From Gammaproteobacteria bacterium (GTDB lineage: Bacteria; Pseudomonadota; Gammaproteobacteria; GCA-001735895): DNA of 8,963 nt. The notes under the pieces are model-generated. The model saw nothing but the letters and a program-made list of their open reading frames with translations. It did no database searches and was not told the origin of the DNA. Location of the stretch: the NCBI GenBank assembly GCA_029864065.1, contig JAOTUD010000070.1:1-8963 (forward strand), written 5' to 3'. Positions 5,548-8,963 of the stretch are shown here, in pieces (position 1 is the first letter of the stretch; each line of letters starts with the position of its first letter). The translations under genes and the position numbers were made by a program.

Positions 5548-6897
5548 ATGGAATCAGATAAAATCAGTCCGCTTATCGAGCAGGCCCAGGAATCGGTGTA
5601 CAGCGCGCTTGCGCAGCCGGAAACCTATTCTCAATTCGGCATTATCGTCGGTATCTACGCGGTTGCATTCGTGCTGGCAAACCGCATTCGCAGGTTCGCG
5701 CCATTTCTCGACCGGAAACCCGAGGATATCGAGGGGCAGCCGTTACGAATATTCGTCAACAAGCTCGGTAACCTGATCTTCCCGCTGCTGGCGATCATGA
5801 TGTTGCGCATTTCGGTCGAAATCAGCCAGAGCCTGCTGGACCAGGGCTGGCTCGTGCAAACCGCGCTGACCATCGCGATCCTGCTGCTTTTCAACTCGAT
5901 CATCAACGATTTTATCTCGAACTCGATGATCGCCGGGATATTCCGCTACCTCGGGATACCGCTGCTGTTTCTGCACCTGGTCGGAATCCTCGAAGGCCTG
6001 ATCGAGATCCTCGAATCGATGTCGGTTTCGATCGGTAATATCGAGATTTCCGCCTACGGCGTCGCCCGCGTCGCCATTTTCGGCTCGATGTTGTTCTGGA
6101 TCGGGCGGGTTTCCAACCGCACCGGGCGCGAAATCATAAGCCGGCAGGCCAACCTCGACGTACGCACGCGCGAGGTCGCCTCGAAACTGCTCGAGATCAC
6201 GGTCTTCTTCGTGATCTTCCTGCTGTTGCTGCAGGTCATGGGGATCAACCTGACCGCGCTCGCGGTGTTCGGCGGCGCCATCGGCGTCGGCCTGGGCTTC
6301 GGCCTGCAGGCGATCGCGTCCAATTTTATCTCTGGCATCATCATCCTGCTCGACCGATCGCTGGCGATCGGGGATTACGTCGAGTTCGAGGATGACAAGG
6401 CCGGCGTGGTGCGCGAGATGAACATGCGCTCGACGACGCTGGAAACCTATGACGGCCGCGACATCATGGTGCCCAACGAAAAGTTCATCGTCGAGACCTT
6501 CATCAACTGGACCCACAAGGACAAGCGGCAGCGCTACCGGGTCGATTTCTCGGTCGCCTACAGCACCGATGTCGGGAAACTGGTCGATATCATCAAGGAA
6601 GTCGTCGCCAGTCATCCGCAGGTGATCAGTGGCGACGATGTTCCGATCGAGGAACGCCCGGATTGCGAGATCGACAGTTTCGGCGATTCCGGGATCAACA
6701 TGTTCGTCGAGTTCTGGATGCTCGGAATAGACGACGGTAAAAACCGGGTGGGGGGCGACCTGTTACTGATGATACTCGAGGCAATCCAGGAGCATGGCTT
6801 CGAAATACCGTTCCCGCAACGCGAGGTGCGCGTGCTCAACAATGCCTTTTCGGTATCGAGCCGGCGCGTCGACGACCCGGGCAAATCCGGCCAGTAA
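5548..6897 (+). CDS. MscS-family mechanosensitive ion channel
   Basis: This 449-aa inner-membrane channel of the MscS superfamily opens under membrane tension to release solutes during hypo-osmotic shock. The N-terminal part has several hydrophobic segments (about 30-47, 73-90, 103-120, 132-152, 170-186 and 212-232), more than the three of E. coli MscS. The pore helix and its Gly/Ala packing face follow at 240-265 (VFGGAIGVGLGFGLQAIASN), then FISGIIILLDRSLAIGDYVE leading into the beta domain. The beta domain (267-325) shows MRSTTLETYDGRDIMVPNE. The alpha-beta vestibule domain (330-430) ends with the family's closing strand FEIPFPQREVRVLN. The C-terminal ~20 residues are polar. The gene appears monocistronic: both neighbours on the right are on the other strand and the lipoprotein gene is 160 nt upstream. 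Length and segment count place it among medium-sized MscS homologues, not the large MscK type. Confidence 0.95.
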   Translation: MESDKISPLIEQAQESVYSALAQPETYSQFGIIVGIYAVAFVLANRIRRFAPFLDRKPEDIEGQPLRIFVNKLGNLIFPLLAIMMLRISVEISQSLLDQGWLVQTALTIAILLLFNSIINDFISNSMIAGIFRYLGIPLLFLHLVGILEGLIEILESMSVSIGNIEISAYGVARVAIFGSMLFWIGRVSNRTGREIISRQANLDVRTREVASKLLEITVFFVIFLLLLQVMGINLTALAVFGGAIGVGLGFGLQAIASNFISGIIILLDRSLAIGDYVEFEDDKAGVVREMNMRSTTLETYDGRDIMVPNEKFIVETFINWTHKDKRQRYRVDFSVAYSTDVGKLVDIIKEVVASHPQVISGDDVPIEERPDCEIDSFGDSGINMFVEFWMLGIDDGKNRVGGDLLLMILEAIQEHGFEIPFPQREVRVLNNAFSVSSRRVDDPGKSGQ

Positions 6898-6965
6898 GCA
6901 GTCGCGGAACGGTACCTGCCCGAACGCTTGCGCTGCAACAGGGACCGGGCCCGCGGTGCGAAGTT

Positions 6966-7121
6966 TTACGCGTAGGTATCGATGATGCGCCCGGAATTCT
7001 TGTTTCTGCGATCTTTTTTGCGCTGCTGTGGTTTTTGTTTCCTGGCAGGCTCGGGCTTTTTCAGCGCGTCGCGCACTCGCGGAGACTGGTTAACCGATTT
7101 GATCAGGGGGTCATCGGCCAT
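6966..7121 (-). CDS. Small basic protein of unknown function (51 aa)
   Basis: This 51-residue hydrophilic protein begins MADDPLIKSVNQSPRVRDAL, continues with a Lys/Arg/Gln/Pro-rich stretch (KKPEPARKQKPQQRKKDRR) and ends GRIIDTYA. It has no membrane segment, signal peptide or cysteine and is probably largely disordered, perhaps with a short N-terminal helix and a C-terminal recognition tail. Translation support is unusually strong: AGGAGGT at 7128-7134 lies 6 nt before the ATG at 7119-7121. An alternative in-frame start at 7181 would ignore that site. I cannot name the family. Its place downstream of fliA, with a sigma-28-like promoter in between, suggests a motility link, which is inference. 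A nucleic-acid- or anionic-surface-binding role would fit the charge but is untested. It converges with the MscS gene; no clear terminator was found in the 68 nt between them. Confidence 0.7.
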   Translation of the reverse strand: MADDPLIKSVNQSPRVRDALKKPEPARKQKPQQRKKDRRNKNSGRIIDTYA

Positions 7122-7123
7122 CG

Positions 7124-7327
7124 CTAGACCTCCTCGCCGCGCCGGGGCCCGCCCCGGACAGACTGCCTGCGAGCTTCGCAACGCGCTGCTGCAGGCAGCC
7201 TGACGCTTATGGCTCTACCTGCGACTGCGCAAGCCTGCATCGGGTTCTTGCCAGGAACTTCCGCGTTCGCGCGGGAGGTGGCGTATTGAATCTGGCCGTC
7301 TGCGCCAGCTGCCAGTTGCTCTGTCAT
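7124..7327 (-). CDS. Doubtful small ORF (67 aa) downstream of the sigma-28-like promoter
   Basis: The ATG at 7325-7327 lies about 23 nt after the expected start of a sigma-28-like promoter, and the ORF stops only 2 nt before the 51-aa gene. The first ~30 residues (MTEQLAAGADGQIQYATSRA and on) look protein-like, whereas the rest is Arg/Ala/Gly-rich and resembles chance translation of GC-rich DNA. A one-base shift near 7235 would instead end the protein at VEP-stop around 7208, giving about 40 residues. The ribosome-binding site is poor (GGCAGAG, 5 nt before the ATG). It may be a short leader peptide, a frameshifted gene or untranslated leader RNA. No family is recognised. Confidence 0.25.
   Translation of the reverse strand: MTEQLAAGADGQIQYATSRANAEVPGKNPMQACAVAGRAISVRLPAAARCEARRQSVRGGPRRGEEV
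7128..7134 (-). promoter_or_regulatory. Near-perfect Shine-Dalgarno of the 51-aa gene
   Basis: AGGAGGT on the - strand, 6 nt before the ATG at 7119-7121, is one of the strongest ribosome-binding sites in the window and the main reason for calling this short gene. The TAG of the upstream 67-aa ORF lies within the spacer. Confidence 0.75.
7142..7157. repeat. 7-bp GC-only inverted repeat
   Basis: CCGGGGC (7142-7148) and GCCCCGG (7151-7157) are exact reverse complements with a 2-nt gap. In a - strand transcript this would form a tight hairpin about 8 nt upstream of the Shine-Dalgarno of the 51-aa gene. There is no T-tract on either side. Confidence 0.4.
7163..7198. repeat. 8-bp inverted repeat with 20-nt loop
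   Basis: CTGCCTGC (7163-7170) and GCAGGCAG (7191-7198) are exact reverse complements. With the neighbouring hairpin at 7142-7157 this gives two consecutive potential stem-loops in the leader of the 51-aa gene. Confidence 0.4.
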
Positions 7328-7356
7328 GGTGACTCTGCCGGGACTGATATATTTTG

Positions 7357-7383
7357 ATATCGACCGATTACGCAAAAAGTTAA
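7357..7383 (-). promoter_or_regulatory. Sigma-28 (FliA)-like promoter downstream of fliA
   Basis: On the - strand TTAACTTT (7376-7383) and GTCGATAT (7357-7364) are separated by exactly 11 nt. The consensus for FliA-type promoters is TAAAGTTT-N11-GCCGATAA; each half matches 6 of 8 positions, including the central CGATA of the -10 region. The expected start near 7350 is followed by an ATG at 7327 and then the 51-aa gene. CGAT words are common in this genome, which raises the chance of a random match. Confidence 0.45.
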
Positions 7384-7461
7384 CAATCTCTTCCGGGTTA
7401 GCGGGATGGTGTCGATCGAGAGAGCAGAACTCCGCGGAAATTACGCCACGAGTGCGCATTG

Positions 7462-7476
7462 GCGGCATATTGCCGC
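7462..7476. repeat. 6-bp palindrome flanked by 5-bp arms
   Basis: GCGGCA and TGCCGC (7462-7467 and 7471-7476) pair across a 3-nt loop; CCACG (7446-7450) and CGTGG (7476-7480) form an imperfect outer arm. It lies about 100 nt past the fliA stop and could act as a weak mRNA-end structure. No T-tract follows. Confidence 0.3.
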
Positions 7477-7519
7477 GTGGCTGTTTCGAACTGCCAGGCC
7501 GTGGTAAAGGTTTGGCCAC

Positions 7520-7532
7520 CTGGCCGGGCCAG
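7520..7532. repeat. Short palindrome just downstream of fliA
   Basis: CTGGCC and GGCCAG flank a single base, about 45 nt past the fliA stop. It is probably a GC-rich chance palindrome; no U-tract follows on the - strand. Confidence 0.25.
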
Positions 7533-7577
7533 CATGCGCCGCTTAGCCGATTAATTGCAGCCGTAGCGAAGGTCGAT

Positions 7578-8306
7578 CTAAGCGCCCGCGCTCCACTCGG
7601 ACATGCGTGCCTTGATGCGCAGCAACGCCTGGCCATGCAGCTGGCAGATGCGCGACTCGGTGACTTCGAGAATCTCCCCGATTTCTCGAAAATTGAGCTC
7701 GTCGTCGTAGTAGAGCGACATCACCAGTTGCTCTTTGTCGGGCAGCAGCCGAATGCTTTCGGCCAGCTGGCGCTGGTACTCGTCGTCACTGAAGGCTTCT
7801 TCAGGCGTCTGCCCGGACGCGCTTGGTATCGAAGAATCCTGCGCATTTTCCTCGAGCGAATCGATGCTGTAAATTCGTGCAGAGGACGAATCGATCAGGA
7901 TCTGGTGGTACTCGCTGAGGCTGATTCCGAGCGCTGCCGCGACGTCGACATCCCTGGCGTCTTCTCCGGTTTCATTTTCTATCCTGCGAATCGCTTCGCT
8001 GACGGAGCGAAACTTGCGATGCACCGAGCGCGGCGTCCAGTCGGAACGGCGTATTTCGTCGATCATCGAACCGCGGATGCGGATGCCTGCAAAGGTTTCG
8101 AAACTGGCCCCCATTTCGGGGTCGAAATTACTGGCCGCCTCGAGCAACCCGACCATGCCGGCCTGGATCAGGTCATCGATCTGAACCGTTGGCGGCAATC
8201 GATTGAGCAGGTGATACGCGATTCTTTTGACCAGCGAGGCATGTCGGACAATCTGGTCGTTTTCGCCCAGATTCTCGACTTCGGCATACATCGCGTGTCC
8301 GTTCAC
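7578..8306 (-). CDS. fliA: RNA polymerase sigma factor FliA (sigma-28)
   Basis: Sigma-28 directs RNA polymerase to late flagellar and chemotaxis promoters and is held by FlgM until the hook is complete. From the GTG start the protein has 242 residues, the normal FliA length. Region 2 spans about 20-90, with HASLVKRIAYHLLNRLP, DDLIQAGMVGLLEA and ASFETFAGIRIRGSMIDEIR, followed by DWTPRSVHRK, a hallmark of FliA. Region 3 follows (about 98-145). Region 4 (about 178-235) carries LLPDKEQLVMSLYYDDELNF and the helix-turn-helix REIGEILEVTESRICQLHGQ. I chose GTG at 8304-8306 because it overlaps the flhG stop as GTGA (translational coupling) and has AGGAAGAG at 8312-8319. An ATG at 8289-8291 is the alternative, five codons shorter. 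No cheY follows, unlike the usual order. Confidence 0.95.
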   Translation of the reverse strand: MNGHAMYAEVENLGENDQIVRHASLVKRIAYHLLNRLPPTVQIDDLIQAGMVGLLEAASNFDPEMGASFETFAGIRIRGSMIDEIRRSDWTPRSVHRKFRSVSEAIRRIENETGEDARDVDVAAALGISLSEYHQILIDSSSARIYSIDSLEENAQDSSIPSASGQTPEEAFSDDEYQRQLAESIRLLPDKEQLVMSLYYDDELNFREIGEILEVTESRICQLHGQALLRIKARMSEWSAGA

Positions 8307-8963
8307 AGGCGCTCTTCCTGCCCGCTGTAACTGACCAGACGTTCGATAAAGAATTCGAGATGCCCTTCCATGCAGGTCGGAGCGGGCCACAGCTGGGTTT
8401 TCTTCGCCAGCTGCTTGAACGCCAGCGCCGACGGGCTGCGCGGAAAGGCCTCGACCACCGACTTCTGCTTTTGCACCGCCTTCTTCAGGCAATCATCGTA
8501 GGGAACGCTGCCGAGGTAATCGAGAGTCACGTCGAGAAACTTCTGCGACACCCTGGCGAGCTTGTTAAAAAGCTCGCGTCCCTGCTGCACGCTAAGCGCC
8601 TGGTTGGCAAGCACGTGAAACCGCTCGACCCCGTAATCACGGTTCATCACCTTGACCATGGCGTAGGCGTCGGTAATCGAAGCGGGTTCGTCGCAAACCA
8701 CGACAATCACTTCGCGCGCCGCCCTGATATAACTGACGACGCTGTCGGATATGCCGGCGGCGGTATCGATCAACAGCGTATCGACCGGCAGGGTCAGCTC
8801 CGAGAACGAACGGATAACGCCGGCGTTCTGTGCCGGCGTCAGGTCAGACATCGCGGCAACACCGGAGGATGCCGGCACGATCTTGATACCGGCCGGGCCC
8901 TCGATGATGGTTTCCTCGAGAGAGCATTCGCCGGTGACGACGTGCGACATGTTAAGCCCCGGG
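8303..8963 (-). CDS. flhG: Flagellar number regulator FlhG/FleN, ParA/MinD-like ATPase (5' end outside window)
   Basis: FlhG (FleN) is a MinD-type ATPase that, opposite the GTPase FlhF, limits flagellar number and, in Pseudomonas-type bacteria, antagonises the master regulator FleQ. About 220 C-terminal residues are visible and the frame is open to the right edge, so the Walker A P-loop and deviant Lys lie outside. Numbering from the ATG at 8950, the visible part has the VVTGECSLEETIIEGPAGIK segment, IVPASSG (24-30), the Walker B-like strand TLLIDTAAGISDSVVSYIRA (58-77), VVCDEPASITDAYAMVK (84-100), FHVLANQA (111-118), LGSVPYDD (146-153), then KAVQKQKSVVEAFPRSPSAL (157-176) and GHLEFFIERLV at the C-terminus, all FleN-like. 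The ATG at 8950 is internal, because homology continues upstream of it. The stop overlaps the fliA start by 4 nt, the standard flhG-fliA order. Confidence 0.93.
   Translation of the reverse strand, partial: PGLNMSHVVTGECSLEETIIEGPAGIKIVPASSGVAAMSDLTPAQNAGVIRSFSELTLPVDTLLIDTAAGISDSVVSYIRAAREVIVVVCDEPASITDAYAMVKVMNRDYGVERFHVLANQALSVQQGRELFNKLARVSQKFLDVTLDYLGSVPYDDCLKKAVQKQKSVVEAFPRSPSALAFKQLAKKTQLWPAPTCMEGHLEFFIERLVSYSGQEERL

Larger units (their letters stand above)
7122..7577. other. Gene-poor stretch downstream of fliA
   Basis: No recognisable gene lies in these 456 bases on either strand. On the - strand they hold, in order, several short inverted repeats (7520-7532, 7462-7476), an AT-rich block with a sigma-28-like promoter (7357-7383), a doubtful 67-aa ORF (7124-7327), two further inverted repeats (7163-7198 and 7142-7157) and the Shine-Dalgarno of the 51-aa gene. 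In Pseudomonas-type clusters cheY usually begins here; nothing resembling a receiver domain is visible. Confidence 0.6.

Noticed and set aside
5743..6615. 290-codon - strand open frame inside the MscS gene
   Set aside because: The Asp/Gln/Arg-rich translation is a mirror of the MscS codons, and MscS itself is unambiguous.
7462..7532. Palindromes after fliA as a Rho-independent terminator
   Set aside because: Neither palindrome is followed by a T-rich run on the - strand, so termination cannot be claimed.
7326..8330. Long + strand open frame of 334 codons
   Set aside because: It lies antisense to fliA, which has clear full-length homology. The + strand translation shows no family features and arises from GC-rich codon use.
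1..8963. tRNA, rRNA, CRISPR array, insertion sequence or attachment site
   Set aside because: No cloverleaf-like segment, spaced direct repeat set, transposase motif or flanking target duplication was seen on reading both strands.

Overview
The window reads as the chromosome of a motile, GC-rich (around 60%), Gram-negative gammaproteobacterium. The evidence is a flagellar FlhG-FliA pair laid out as in Pseudomonas-type motility clusters, a FliK/FlhB-like pair of the kind that usually closes such clusters, an inner-membrane MscS channel and a lipoprotein with a classical lipobox. Genus cannot be read from the sequence; a free-living, probably aquatic lineage is inference.

Layout. Left edge (2-1416, + strand): the C-terminal part of a FliK-like hook-length control protein, open at the window edge, followed 2 nt later by a 105-aa stand-alone FlhB C-terminal-domain protein. 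Next (1445-3858, - strand): a TerC-family membrane protein, then a YcaD-like MFS transporter, then a decayed DUF1622 gene that is frameshifted and cut short beside the flhB-like gene. Centre: a 5'-truncated remnant of a dicarboxylate/amino acid:cation symporter (3963-4433, +) abuts the TerC promoter. A stand-alone encapsulated-ferritin-type protein, EncFtn (4505-4792, -), stands back to back with an unrecognised lipoprotein gene (4962-5387, +). An MscS-family channel follows (5548-6897, +). Right edge (- strand): FlhG (partial) and FliA overlap by 4 nt. Downstream of fliA lie a gene-poor 456-bp stretch with a sigma-28-like promoter, a doubtful 67-aa ORF and a convincing 51-aa basic small protein.

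How it fits together. FlhG (flagellar-number ATPase), FliA (sigma-28), FliK and the FlhB-like protein are motility genes. The roughly 6 kb between fliA and flhB-like holds transport, osmotic-stress and iron genes instead of the chemotaxis genes that usually follow fliA, together with two gene remnants. This suggests rearrangement or deletion inside an ancestral flagellar/chemotaxis cluster. The items most worth following up are the EncFtn lacking both an adjacent encapsulin and an encapsulation tail, the possible FliA-driven small-protein unit after fliA, and the two degraded genes marking breakpoints. No mobile element, CRISPR array, tRNA or rRNA was seen.
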